Of a stretch of DNA of 64,000 nt, positions 34,682-43,253 are shown in pieces; position 1 is the first letter of the stretch; every line of letters starts with the position of its first letter. The stretch is from Streptomyces asiaticus. GTDB lineage: Bacteria > Actinomycetota > Actinomycetes > Streptomycetales > Streptomycetaceae. A program made the position numbers and the translations under genes. Where the stretch lies: positions 8,246,001 through 8,310,000 of the forward strand of contig NZ_JAGSHX010000006.1 in assembly GCF_018138715.1 (NCBI RefSeq), written 5' to 3'. The notes beneath the pieces were generated by a model that was not told the origin of the DNA, searched no databases, and worked only from the letters and a program-made list of their open reading frames with translations.

Positions 34682-35746
34682 TTGACCACGTCGACTTCCA
34701 GTCCGGCCGCCAGTTCCGCGTCTGCTTCCCGGCAGGTCACCGTAGGGCTGGCCGAACGCTCGTACACCGTTCACATCGGACGCGGTGTGCAGCGGCTGCT
34801 CCCGCACGTGGTGGCCGCCCTGGGGGCGCGCAAGGCGGTGGTGGTCACCGCGCGGCCCCCCGAGCGGACCCCCGACCCGGGCGTGCCCTCGCTCGTCGTA
34901 CCGGCCCGTGACGGGGAGGAGGCCAAGGACCTGGCCGCCGTGACGGACCTGTGCCGCCGGTTCGTCGGATTCGGGCTGACCCGCTCGGATGTGGTGGTGT
35001 CGTGCGGCGGCGGCACCACGACCGACACGGTGGGCCTGGCCGCCGCCCTCTACCACCGGGGCACACCGGTCGTCCATGTGCCGACCTCGCTGCTGGCCCA
35101 GGTGGACGCGAGTGTCGGCGGGAAGACCGCGGTCAATCTGCCCGAGGGCAAGAACCTCGTCGGCGCCTACTGGCAGCCCGCGGCCGTGCTCTGCGACCTC
35201 GACCACCTGGACACCCTGCCCGAACGCGAGTGGCGCAACGGCCTCGGTGAGATCGCCCGCTGCCACTTCATCGGCGCGCCCGATCTCGACCGGCTGCCGC
35301 TGCTCGACCAGATCGCGGCCAGTGTGACGCTCAAGGCGGGCGTCGTCGCCGCGGACGAACGGGACTCGGGACTGCGCCACCTGCTCAACTACGGCCACAC
35401 CCTGGGGCATGCGCTGGAACGTGCCACCGGGTTCGCGCTGCGGCACGGGGAGGGCGTGGCCATCGGCACGGTGTTCGCCGGGCGGCTCGCCGGCGCGCTG
35501 GGACGCATCGGCCCGGAGCGGGTCGCCGAGCACCGTGAGGTGGTCGCCCGCTATGGCCTGCCGACCGGGCTGCCCCCGCAGGTCTCCGCCCCCGAGCTGG
35601 TGGAGCTGATGCGGCTGGACAAGAAGGCCACCGACGGGCTGACGTTCGTCCTGGACGGACCCGAGGGGCCCGGACTGGTGCGCGGGATCTCCGAGGAGAC
35701 GGTCAGCGCCACCCTCGCGGAGATGCCCCGCGAACCGGAGGGCTGA
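34682..35746 (+). CDS. gdmO: AminoDHQ synthase of AHBA biosynthesis (RifG-like)
   Basis: 354 aa, TTG start with GAGGGGAAGG in front. It has the dehydroquinate synthase fold: NAD site SCGGGTTTDTVGLAAALY, PTSLLAQVDASVGGKTAVN, GLGEIARCHFIG and the metal ligands in LNYGHTLGHALE and LRHGEGVAIG. In ansamycin clusters this enzyme makes 5-deoxy-5-amino-dehydroquinate on the way to 3-amino-5-hydroxybenzoate, the PKS starter. It is the only AHBA gene in the window; in known geldanamycin producers the others lie elsewhere. Location in the cluster argues against a shikimate AroB. Confidence 0.87.
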   Translation: MTTSTSSPAASSASASRQVTVGLAERSYTVHIGRGVQRLLPHVVAALGARKAVVVTARPPERTPDPGVPSLVVPARDGEEAKDLAAVTDLCRRFVGFGLTRSDVVVSCGGGTTTDTVGLAAALYHRGTPVVHVPTSLLAQVDASVGGKTAVNLPEGKNLVGAYWQPAAVLCDLDHLDTLPEREWRNGLGEIARCHFIGAPDLDRLPLLDQIAASVTLKAGVVAADERDSGLRHLLNYGHTLGHALERATGFALRHGEGVAIGTVFAGRLAGALGRIGPERVAEHREVVARYGLPTGLPPQVSAPELVELMRLDKKATDGLTFVLDGPEGPGLVRGISEETVSATLAEMPREPEG

Positions 35747-36064
35747 TGTGGCGCGTATCGGAGGGGCGATGTGCCGTGAGCCGGAGGGGCGATGCGCCGC
35801 GCGCCGGAATCGCCGTACGCCACGGTATTCGGCCCTTCCCACTAGGGGCACACAGTCCCGGTAGGGGGTTGACGGTACGGCGCGCGCCCTGGATAACTGA
35901 ACGGCGCGGCGCATAAATCGAGATGCGTTGGGGTCGGTTAGGGGGCGGAGGATCCGGTAGGGGTTGATGCTGGTACGGGCGTGCTGATGGAATCGTTTCC
36001 CGATCAACGTTTGGTCTGACCCAAGGGCCGCGAGTCCGCATTTCGTCGACCTCGATCGGGGACC
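35747..36064. promoter_or_regulatory. Regulator II upstream region with two TAGGGG pairs
   Basis: 318 bp without a gene. TAGGGG occurs at 35843 and 35862 and again at 35939 and 35958; within each pair the starts are 19 bp apart. An AT-rich patch (GGATAACTGAACGG) near 35891 may hold the promoter. The symmetry of the two pairs suggests two bound regulator units, perhaps regulator I acting on II or autoregulation. Confidence 0.55.
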
Positions 36065-38854
36065 ATGAACATGCCCTACAGCTATGCCATGCCGGTGAAT
36101 ACCGAGCGGAATTCCCGTCCGATGGACAGAATAGGGAATGCCGCGGCGCACCTCGGACATCCATTCGGTGACTCTTCGGTGCGGCCCGGGCAGGCCCTTC
36201 TCGTGGACGGGCCGCTGGCATGCGGCAAGACGACCCTGCTCCGGTCGTTCGCCGAGCGGGCCTCGGAGGCCGGCTACCTCGCCGTCACGGCGACGTGTTC
36301 CCCCAGCGAGCGGGACCTCCCCTTCGGCGTCGTCTCCCAACTGGCCCGCGGGGTCTGGAAGTTACCAGGCGGGCTGCCCGAGGTGCCGGGGCTGTCGGCC
36401 ATCCTCCACGGGACCAGCGATCCGGCGGACCAGGCCGAGACCGCCCGGCTGTGCCATCGGCTGTGCACCTCGCTGATCGACCATGCGGAGCACACCCCGC
36501 TGCTGCTCGCCGTGGACGATGTGCGGCACAGCGACCCGGCCTCCGCGCACTTCCTCCTCCAGCTGGTGCGCCGCCTGGACGCGGCACGTATCGCGGCCGT
36601 GTTCACCGACGACCTGAGCCTGCCCGCGCCGTCCCTGCCGCTCCGCTACGAACTGCTGCGCTCCCAGAGCCTGCGCCGGATCGGCCTGGGCCCGCTCAAC
36701 CGCGAGCAGGTGGCGGACGTGGTCGTGGCGGAGCTGGGCGAGACCGCGAGCCACCGCGCCGGCGACGTCTACGCCGCCACCGGCGGCAACCGGCTGTTGC
36801 TGCACACCCTGCTTTCCGACTACCGCGAGCACGGCGAGCCCCGCCAGGCGGGCTACGGACAGTCCTTCCTGAGCTGTCTGCACCGCAATGAGCCGATCTT
36901 CCTGGACGTGGTGCGCGCGCTGGCCGTGGTGGGCGCGTCCTTACCCGCCACCGACCTCGCCTGGCTGACCGGCCAGGAACCCGAGCCCATCAGCCAGGTG
37001 CTGGCGGCGCTGACCGGGGCCGGGCTGATGGACGAGGGCGCGTTCCGGCACGAGGCGGCGCGGCTCGGCGTGCTCAACGACATGTCGGCGCGGGAGCGCA
37101 GGACCCTGCACCAGCGGGCCGCGCGGCTGCTGCACGACCAGGGCAGGCCCGCCACCACGATCGCCCGCCATCTGGTGCGCGCCGGGCAGATCCCCGACTC
37201 GTGGCCCGCGGAGGTGCTGCTGGAGGTGGCCGAGCAGGTGGCGGTGGGCGAAGAGCCGTCCATCGCCGTCGACCTGCTGGAGCAGTCCTTCGAGCAGTGT
37301 CCGCACGAAGAGCGGCGCGCCGCCCTCCAGGCCAAACTCGCCGAGGCGGAATGGAAGATCAACCCCTCCACCGCCACCCGCCACCACACACCGCTCTACG
37401 GCGCCGTCCGCGCCGGCCGGCTCGGCCTCCCCGACAGCGTCACCCTCCTCATGCAACTCCTGTGGAAGGGCGGTCTGACCGACGTGGAGGGGCTGCTCGC
37501 CCATCTGCGCGACGACCCCGCCGCCACGGACCAGCTCCACGCCATCGAGGCGGCGCTCACCTGCACCTACCCCTGGCTGGCCGAGCGGCGCACCGCCCCG
37601 GCACACCACGGCGGCTCCGCGGCCACGCGGGCGGCGGTGTGGCCCCGGGCCGGCACCGTGCTGGCCGACGTGCTCACCGGCGGCCAGACCCATGACACCG
37701 TACGGCGCGCCGAGGAGGTACTGCGCGAACTTCAGCTCGGCCACGACCCGGCATGCCAGGAGCAGGCGGGACTGTTCGCCCTGCTCGCGCTGGTCTACGG
37801 CGGCCGGATCGACCTGGCGTCCGCCTGGTGCGAGGGCGCGCTCGGCGAGACCGGCGGGGGACCGCACGTCCCCATGCGGCAGGCGGTGCTGGCGGCGGCC
37901 AGGTCGGAGATCGCCCTGCGCCGCGGTGACCTCGCCGAGGCCGCGGAGCGGGCCCGGGCAGCCCTCACCCATGCCTCCCCCGGCGCGTGGGGCGTGGCGA
38001 TCGGGCTGCCGCTCGGCGCCCTCATCCTGGCGTGCACACGGATGGGCCGGCACGAGGAAGCGGGGTTCCACGTCGCGCAGACCGTGCCCAACGCCATGTT
38101 CAAGAGCACCTACGGGCTGCACTACCTCTTCGCCCGCGGCCACTACTTCCTCGCCGCCAACCGCCACCAGGCGGCGCTCGCGGACTTCCTGCTGTGCGGC
38201 GAACTGCTCACCGACTGGGGGCTGAGCAGCGGCTGCGACCCGGTGCCGTGGCGGATCGGGGCGGCGGAGGCCTGGCTCGCACAGGGCAACCACGACCAGG
38301 CCCGGATCCTGGTCTACCAGCAGCTCAGCCGTCCGCACACGGACGGGGCCAGGGCCCGCGGGCAGTCGCTGCGCCTCCTGGCGGCCACCAGCTCGGCCAA
38401 GCGGCGGCCGCAGTTGCTCAACGAGGCGGTGGGGCTGTTCACCGAGCAGGAGGACAAGTACGAGCTGGCCCGTACGCTGTGGGACCTCAGCCAGGCGTAC
38501 CACGCGCTCGGGGAGAAGAAGCAGGCCCGCCGGACCATGCGCCGGGCCTGGCACGTGGCGAAGATGTGCGACGCGGCCTCGCTGTACGAGGAGTGGCTGC
38601 CGGCCGACGACCCCTCCCAGGCCACGGCGCTGATGCCGAAGACGGACACCGGGATCGAGCGGTTGACCCACTCCGAACGGCGTGTCGCGTCGCTGGCCGC
38701 CATGGGCTACACCAACCGGGAGATCGCCGGGAAGCTGTACGTCACGGCCAGCACCGTGGAACAGCATCTGACCCGGGTGTTCCGCAAGCTGGACATCAAG
38801 CACCGGGAGCAACTGCCCACCGAACTCTACGCCGACCGCATGGAGTTGGCGTGA
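36065..38854 (+). CDS. gdmRII: LAL-family (LuxR/MalT-like) cluster regulator II
   Basis: 929 aa with the same plan as regulator I: Walker A GPLACGKTT near residue 52, Walker B LLLAVDDVRHSD near 145, helical repeats, and a C-terminal LuxR domain LTHSERRVASLAAMGYTNRE...STVEQHLTRVFRKL. The two are paralogues but clearly diverged. TTA codons occur at residues 100 and 293, again implying bldA dependence. Other in-frame ATGs at 36071 and 36089 could be the true start. Upstream are two TAGGGG pairs; a strong terminator follows. Confidence 0.87.
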   Translation: MNMPYSYAMPVNTERNSRPMDRIGNAAAHLGHPFGDSSVRPGQALLVDGPLACGKTTLLRSFAERASEAGYLAVTATCSPSERDLPFGVVSQLARGVWKLPGGLPEVPGLSAILHGTSDPADQAETARLCHRLCTSLIDHAEHTPLLLAVDDVRHSDPASAHFLLQLVRRLDAARIAAVFTDDLSLPAPSLPLRYELLRSQSLRRIGLGPLNREQVADVVVAELGETASHRAGDVYAATGGNRLLLHTLLSDYREHGEPRQAGYGQSFLSCLHRNEPIFLDVVRALAVVGASLPATDLAWLTGQEPEPISQVLAALTGAGLMDEGAFRHEAARLGVLNDMSARERRTLHQRAARLLHDQGRPATTIARHLVRAGQIPDSWPAEVLLEVAEQVAVGEEPSIAVDLLEQSFEQCPHEERRAALQAKLAEAEWKINPSTATRHHTPLYGAVRAGRLGLPDSVTLLMQLLWKGGLTDVEGLLAHLRDDPAATDQLHAIEAALTCTYPWLAERRTAPAHHGGSAATRAAVWPRAGTVLADVLTGGQTHDTVRRAEEVLRELQLGHDPACQEQAGLFALLALVYGGRIDLASAWCEGALGETGGGPHVPMRQAVLAAARSEIALRRGDLAEAAERARAALTHASPGAWGVAIGLPLGALILACTRMGRHEEAGFHVAQTVPNAMFKSTYGLHYLFARGHYFLAANRHQAALADFLLCGELLTDWGLSSGCDPVPWRIGAAEAWLAQGNHDQARILVYQQLSRPHTDGARARGQSLRLLAATSSAKRRPQLLNEAVGLFTEQEDKYELARTLWDLSQAYHALGEKKQARRTMRRAWHVAKMCDAASLYEEWLPADDPSQATALMPKTDTGIERLTHSERRVASLAAMGYTNREIAGKLYVTASTVEQHLTRVFRKLDIKHREQLPTELYADRMELA

Positions 38855-38860
38855 CAGCGG

Positions 38861-38897
38861 ACGGCCATGCCCCGGGAGGATCCCGGGGCATGGCCGT
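38861..38897. terminator. Bidirectional terminator between gdmRII and gdmG
   Basis: A perfect 17-bp inverted repeat (ACGGCCATGCCCCGGGA) with a 3-nt loop between two convergent genes. Confidence 0.9.
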
Positions 38898-38930
38898 CGT
38901 GGGTGTGCGGTGTGTGCGGTGTGCGCGGTG

Positions 38931-39587
38931 TCAGCGCTTGACCGCGAGCGTGATGCCATCCCCCACGGTGAGCATGCTGATCTCGACGCGTGTGTCCTCC
39001 CGGAGCAGCTTGTTCACCTCGCGCAGGGCGGCGGTGTCGGCGTCCTGCGCGGCCGGGTCGACCACCCGGCCGAAGAAGAGGGTGTTGTCCAGGACGATGA
39101 GCCCGCCGCGCCGGAGCAGCGCCAGCGACTCCTCGTAGTAGTGGGCGTATCCGGTCTTGTCCGCGTCGATGAAGACCAGGTCGAACTCCCGGCCCTCCCG
39201 CCGCAGTCCGGCGAGGGTGTCCTTCGCGTCACCGATGCGCACATCGATGCGGTCCGCCACCCCGGCGCGCTCCCAGAACGGGCGGCCGAGCTGCGGCCAC
39301 TTCGGTGTGATGTCGCAGGTGATCAGCGAGCCGTCGGCCGGCAGCGCCCGCGCCATGCACAGTGTGCTGTATCCGGTGAAGGTGCCGATCTCCAGCACCG
39401 AACGGGCGCCGACGAGCCGCACCAGGAGCCCGAGGAGCTGACCTTCCTCGGGCATCACCTGCATGGCCTGCGCGGCGGGCAGACCGGCGGTCTCCGCCCG
39501 CAGCCCGGCCAGGACCTCGTCATCGCGCAGGGACAGTTCCCGTACATAGCCGAGAATTTCTTCGGTCACATCGACTTGCTGAGCCAT
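38931..39587 (-). CDS. gdmG: SAM-dependent O-methyltransferase of methoxymalonyl-ACP formation
   Basis: 218 aa of the caffeoyl-CoA O-methyltransferase type. SAM site [16 protein letters not shown], metal-site block [16 protein letters not shown], and [15 protein letters not shown]. In FK520, ansamitocin and geldanamycin pathways this enzyme methylates the hydroxymalonyl-ACP oxygen. It is the only gene of the set on the minus strand, divergent from gdmK. The ATG at 39587 is chosen by family length; the frame remains open upstream. Confidence 0.88.
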   Translation of the reverse strand: MAQQVDVTEEILGYVRELSLRDDEVLAGLRAETAGLPAAQAMQVMPEEGQLLGLLVRLVGARSVLEIGTFTGYSTLCMARALPADGSLITCDITPKWPQLGRPFWERAGVADRIDVRIGDAKDTLAGLRREGREFDLVFIDADKTGYAHYYEESLALLRRGGLIVLDNTLFFGRVVDPAAQDADTAALREVNKLLREDTRVEISMLTVGDGITLAVKR

Positions 39588-39711
39588 CGGATTGCCGCAC
39601 CCCGCAAAGGTGAAAGGGAAAGTCAATGCGACCGATGCTAAGAATCCGCAGACGCGCCGCGCAATGGCGCCTGCCGGAATGCTGGAACTCATATTCCGGC
39701 TGAGGGGGGTC

Positions 39712-39730
39712 TAGGGGGGATCCTTAGGGG
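39712..39730. promoter_or_regulatory. TAGGGG direct repeat in the gdmG/gdmK divergent promoter
   Basis: CTAGGGG at 39711 and TTAGGGG at 39724 (TAGGGG starts at 39712 and 39725, 13 bp apart). It lies about 90 bp before gdmK, in the 231-bp gap between the two divergent genes. Same motif as upstream of gdmP and gdmRII. Confidence 0.5.
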
Positions 39731-39818
39731 ATTTGCGCGAAAGCCCGGACAATATCGTGAACGCGGAAGCGCGTGTCATGGTCGGCACGTTGTTCACAAC
39801 GCGCTGCGGAGGCGATGA

Positions 39819-40685
39819 ATGAGCGGACATGCGGAAGCGCCGCGGCTCATGGTGCTGGGCGCAGGAACGATGGGACTGGGAATCACCTCGCTCGCCGTCG
39901 GCCACGGAATCCCGGTGACGGTCGTCGAGGTGGACGAGGCCAGGGCCGGCCGGACGCGGGCCGCGGTCACCGAACGGCTCCGTATGGCCCAGCTCATGGG
40001 AGCCCTGCCGGCCGGCCGGCCGCGGGGCGAGCTGGCGGTCACCGCGTCCCCGGCCGACGGCCGGGACGCCACCGCCGTGGTGGAGGCCGTCACCGAGGAC
40101 ACCCCCACCAAGGCCAAGGTGCTCGAGGCGGTCGCCGGGCTCACCGGAGCCCAGGTGCCACTGATCTCCAACACCTCCTCCATCCCGATCGACGAACTGG
40201 CCGGTTTCATCGCCGATCCGGCGCGGCTGGTCGGCACCCACTTCATGAACCCGCCCTATCTGATCCCCACGGTGGAGGTGATCCGCGGCCCCCGCACGGG
40301 GGACGCGGTGATGAGCGCCGTGACGGATCTGCTGCGGGCGCTGGAGCGCAAGCCGGTCGTCGTCGGCGACGGGCCGGGGTTCGTCACCAGCCGGGTGCTG
40401 CATCCGATGATCAACGACGCGATCCGGGTGGTGCAGGAGGGCACCGCGACGGTGGAGGCCGTGGACGACCTCATGCGGGAGTGCCTGGGCCACCGCACCG
40501 GGCCGCTGCGCACCGCGGACCTGATCGGCCTGGACAACCTCGCCGACTCGCTGCGCGTGCTGTACGAACGCACTGGGGACTCCCGGTGCGCGCCGAGCGA
40601 ATTGCTGCTGGAGAAGGTCCGCGACGGCCACCTGGGCCGCAAGTCGGGCCGCGGGTTCTACGCATACGGGAAGGAACTGGCGTGA
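39819..40685 (+). CDS. gdmK: 3-Hydroxyacyl-CoA dehydrogenase-like enzyme of methoxymalonyl-ACP formation
   Basis: 288 aa. NAD loop VLGAGTMGLGITSLAVGHG, catalytic His in VGTHFMNPP, and the C-terminal signature LGRKSGRGFYAYG. In the methoxymalonyl pathway it oxidises the glyceryl-ACP hydroxyl to a keto/aldehyde level. Good ribosome site GCGGAGG. It heads a tightly overlapping run gdmK-J-I-H followed closely by the carbamoyltransferase gene. Confidence 0.9.
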   Translation: MSGHAEAPRLMVLGAGTMGLGITSLAVGHGIPVTVVEVDEARAGRTRAAVTERLRMAQLMGALPAGRPRGELAVTASPADGRDATAVVEAVTEDTPTKAKVLEAVAGLTGAQVPLISNTSSIPIDELAGFIADPARLVGTHFMNPPYLIPTVEVIRGPRTGDAVMSAVTDLLRALERKPVVVGDGPGFVTSRVLHPMINDAIRVVQEGTATVEAVDDLMRECLGHRTGPLRTADLIGLDNLADSLRVLYERTGDSRCAPSELLLEKVRDGHLGRKSGRGFYAYGKELA

Positions 40686-40957
40686 CCATCTCATCGAAGC
40701 CGGGCAGCCACACCGCCGAGACGGTGGCGCAGGAGGTGCAGCAGTTCCTCGAACAGCGCACCAAGCAGAGCTGGGACCCGGACACCGATCTGTTCAGCAG
40801 CGGTGCCGTGTCCTCGATGTTCGCCATGGAACTGGTCGTGCACCTGGAGTCGACCTTCGACGTGGTGATCACCGGCCCCGACCTGGCGCTGGACAACTTC
40901 CGCACGGTGAACGCGATGACCGGGATGGTCCTGCGGCTGCGCGAGGCACAGCCGTGA
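40682..40957 (+). CDS. gdmJ: Acyl carrier protein for methoxymalonyl extender unit
   Basis: 91 aa, GTG start overlapping the gdmK stop by 4 bp and ending on the gdmI start. The region DTDLFSSGAVSSMFAMELVVHLE carries the phosphopantetheine Ser in the GxxS form of FkbJ-type carriers rather than the DSL of PKS domains. It holds the C3 unit while the other enzymes convert glycerate to methoxymalonate. Confidence 0.9.
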   Translation: MTISSKPGSHTAETVAQEVQQFLEQRTKQSWDPDTDLFSSGAVSSMFAMELVVHLESTFDVVITGPDLALDNFRTVNAMTGMVLRLREAQP

Positions 40958-42087
40958 CCGACGCCGCCACCAGCCATGCCGAGCTGGTCAGCGGGTTGAT
41001 CGGGGACCGGGCCGACGCCTGGGACGTGGCCGGGGAGCTGCCCCGCGACCTGCTGGTCAAACTCGGCGCCTCCGGAGTGCTGTGCGCACAGGTCGGCCCC
41101 GAGCACGGCGGCACCGGGCTGGACAGCCGGGCGGGCGGGGAGCTCACCGCGCTGGTCGGCGCCCGGTGCAGCTCCCTGCGCAGCGTGATGACCTCGCAGG
41201 GCATGGCGGCGTGGACCGTACGGAGACTCGGCGGCCCGGAGCAGTCGGACACCTTTCTGCCCCGGCTGACCTCCGGTGACCTGGCGGCGGTCGCGTTCAG
41301 CGAGCCAGGGGCGGGCAGCGACCTGTCGGCGATGGAGACCGAGATCGCCGACGACGGCACACACGTGGTCGTCACCGGGCGGAAGGTGTGGATCACCGCC
41401 GCCCACTACGCCGATCTGCTGGTGGTGTTCGGCACGTTTGGGGGCGGCGCCACGGCCGTGGTCGTGCCCGCCCGGGCGCCCGGAGTCCGGATCACCCGGG
41501 TGGCGAACCCGCTGGGCTGCCGTGCCGCGGGCCACGCGGACATCACCCTGGACGCGGTCCGGGTGCCCGCCGACCACGTACTCGGTGGCACCGGGCTGCC
41601 GCTGCCCCTCGCGACCACCGCCGCGCTCACCTACGGGCGGATGTCCGTGGCGTGGGGGTGTGTCGGCATTCTGCGCGCGTGTCTGGACGCCGCCACCGCG
41701 CACACCGCCACCCGGGAGCAGTCCGGCCGCGTACTCGCCGAGCACCAGTTGGTGGCCCGGCACCTGGCCGAGCTGTATGTCGCGGAGCGGCACGCCACCC
41801 GGGCCTGCGAACACGCCAGTGACTCCTGGGACGCCGGCTCGCCCGACATGGCGGTGGACGCGGTGCACGCCAAGTACGTGGCCTCGCGCGAGGCGGCCGA
41901 GGGCGCGGCCCGCGCCGTACAGCTCCTGGCGTCCGCCGGGGCCTCCGACGGCCATGTGGTGGCCCGGGCGTACCGCGACGCCAAGCTGATGGAAGTCATC
42001 GAGGGCACCAGCGAGATCTGCCAGCTCATCCTGGCCCAGCACACGCGGAAGCCGGTCCAGTACACGCGGAGGAAGGTGCAAGCATGA
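40954..42087 (+). CDS. gdmI: Acyl-CoA dehydrogenase-like enzyme of methoxymalonyl-ACP formation
   Basis: 377 aa, GTG start overlapping gdmJ. Family motifs: AFSEPGAGSDLSAMETEI, the FAD/substrate block VTGRKVWITAAHYADLLVVFG, and the C-terminal MEVIEGTSEICQLILAQH with the Glu of the catalytic region. It performs the second oxidation, giving the carboxyl of hydroxymalonyl-ACP in the pathway known from FkbI. Confidence 0.9.
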   Translation: MTDAATSHAELVSGLIGDRADAWDVAGELPRDLLVKLGASGVLCAQVGPEHGGTGLDSRAGGELTALVGARCSSLRSVMTSQGMAAWTVRRLGGPEQSDTFLPRLTSGDLAAVAFSEPGAGSDLSAMETEIADDGTHVVVTGRKVWITAAHYADLLVVFGTFGGGATAVVVPARAPGVRITRVANPLGCRAAGHADITLDAVRVPADHVLGGTGLPLPLATTAALTYGRMSVAWGCVGILRACLDAATAHTATREQSGRVLAEHQLVARHLAELYVAERHATRACEHASDSWDAGSPDMAVDAVHAKYVASREAAEGAARAVQLLASAGASDGHVVARAYRDAKLMEVIEGTSEICQLILAQHTRKPVQYTRRKVQA

Positions 42088-43202
42088 CGGAGGGGAAGCC
42101 CGTGAGCGGGAGCGAGCCGCCGACGGCCGTCAAATGTCTCGTCTGGGACCTGGACAACACCCTGTGGCGCGGCACCCTGCTCGAGGACGGGGAGGTGCCG
42201 CCGTTCGAGTGGGTGCGCGATGTCATCACCACCCTCGACGAACGTGGCATTCTCCAGTCGGTCGCCAGCAAGAACGACCATGACCACGCCTGGGCGCGCC
42301 TGGAGGCGCTCGGTCTCGCCGAGTACTTCGTCCTGCCGCACATCGGCTGGGGCCCCAAGTCGGAAGCGGTGCGCGCCATCGCGGAGCGGCTGAACTTCGC
42401 CCACCGCGCCATGGCCTTCGTGGACGACCAGCCCGCCGAACGCGCCGAGGTCGCCTACCGGCTCCCCGAGGTGCGCTGCTACAAGGCCGAGGACGTGGCC
42501 GGGCTCACCGGACTGCCCGAGTTCAGCCCCGCCGTGGTCACCGTGGACTCGCGGCAGCGGCGGACCATGTACCAGTCGGGGTTCCGCCGGGACGCCGAGC
42601 GGGCCGAATTCAGCGGCCCCGACGAGGAGTTCCTGCGCACCCTGGACATCCGGATGGCCATCGCCCGCGCCACCGAGCGGGAGCTGTCCCGGGTCGAGGA
42701 ACTGACCCTGCGCACCAGCCAGATGAATGCCACCGGTGTGCACTACGCCGACTCCGTACTGCGCGGACTGCTCACCGACCCCGCCCATGAGGTGCTGGTC
42801 CTCACGATGGGCGACCGGTTCGGCACGCACGGGGCCGTCGGCATCGTGCTGCTGGAGAGGCATCCGAAGGTGTGGCATCTGAAACTGCTCGCCACCTCCT
42901 GCCGCGTGGTCTCCTACGGCGCCGGATCCACCGTGCTGAACTGGCTGGCCGACCAGGCGGCGCGGGCCGGGGTGCACCTGGCCGCCGACTTCCGGCGCAC
43001 CGACCGCAACCGGATGATGGAGGTCGCCTACCGCTTCGCCGGGTTCGCCGAAACCACCTGCGGGTGCGCCGCCGCCCTCGCGCCCCCCGGCGAGGAGGGG
43101 GTCGAACGCCTCCACCTCACCCCCGCGTTCCAGCCGGCCCCGACGACGTTGCGACTGACGGCGCCTGACCTCGCCGACGCGGCGCTGCCGCACTCCCGCT
43201 GA
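42084..43202 (+). CDS. gdmH: FkbH-like glyceryl transferase/phosphatase
   Basis: 372 aa, overlapping gdmI by 4 bp. N-terminal HAD motif LVWDLDNTLWRGTLLEDG, with the Asp nucleophile; motif FVDDQPAERAEV further in; and a C-terminal GNAT-like domain after about residue 205 (QMNATGVHYADSVL, MGDRFGTHGAVGIVLLE). FkbH proteins take the C3 unit from 1,3-bisphosphoglycerate, remove phosphate and load it on the ACP. This is the entry step of the methoxymalonyl route. Confidence 0.92.
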   Translation: MTEGKPVSGSEPPTAVKCLVWDLDNTLWRGTLLEDGEVPPFEWVRDVITTLDERGILQSVASKNDHDHAWARLEALGLAEYFVLPHIGWGPKSEAVRAIAERLNFAHRAMAFVDDQPAERAEVAYRLPEVRCYKAEDVAGLTGLPEFSPAVVTVDSRQRRTMYQSGFRRDAERAEFSGPDEEFLRTLDIRMAIARATERELSRVEELTLRTSQMNATGVHYADSVLRGLLTDPAHEVLVLTMGDRFGTHGAVGIVLLERHPKVWHLKLLATSCRVVSYGAGSTVLNWLADQAARAGVHLAADFRRTDRNRMMEVAYRFAGFAETTCGCAAALAPPGEEGVERLHLTPAFQPAPTTLRLTAPDLADAALPHSR

Positions 43203-43253
43203 CCGGCGGGCGCTTCCGCCCCGGATCCTCGCGTTCGCCTCTGACTGGTTTGG

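Noticed and set aside
38897..38930. GTGTGCG-rich short repeats after the gdmRII terminator
   Set aside because: Only a few imperfect units in 30 bp next to the gdmG stop; too short to call an array.
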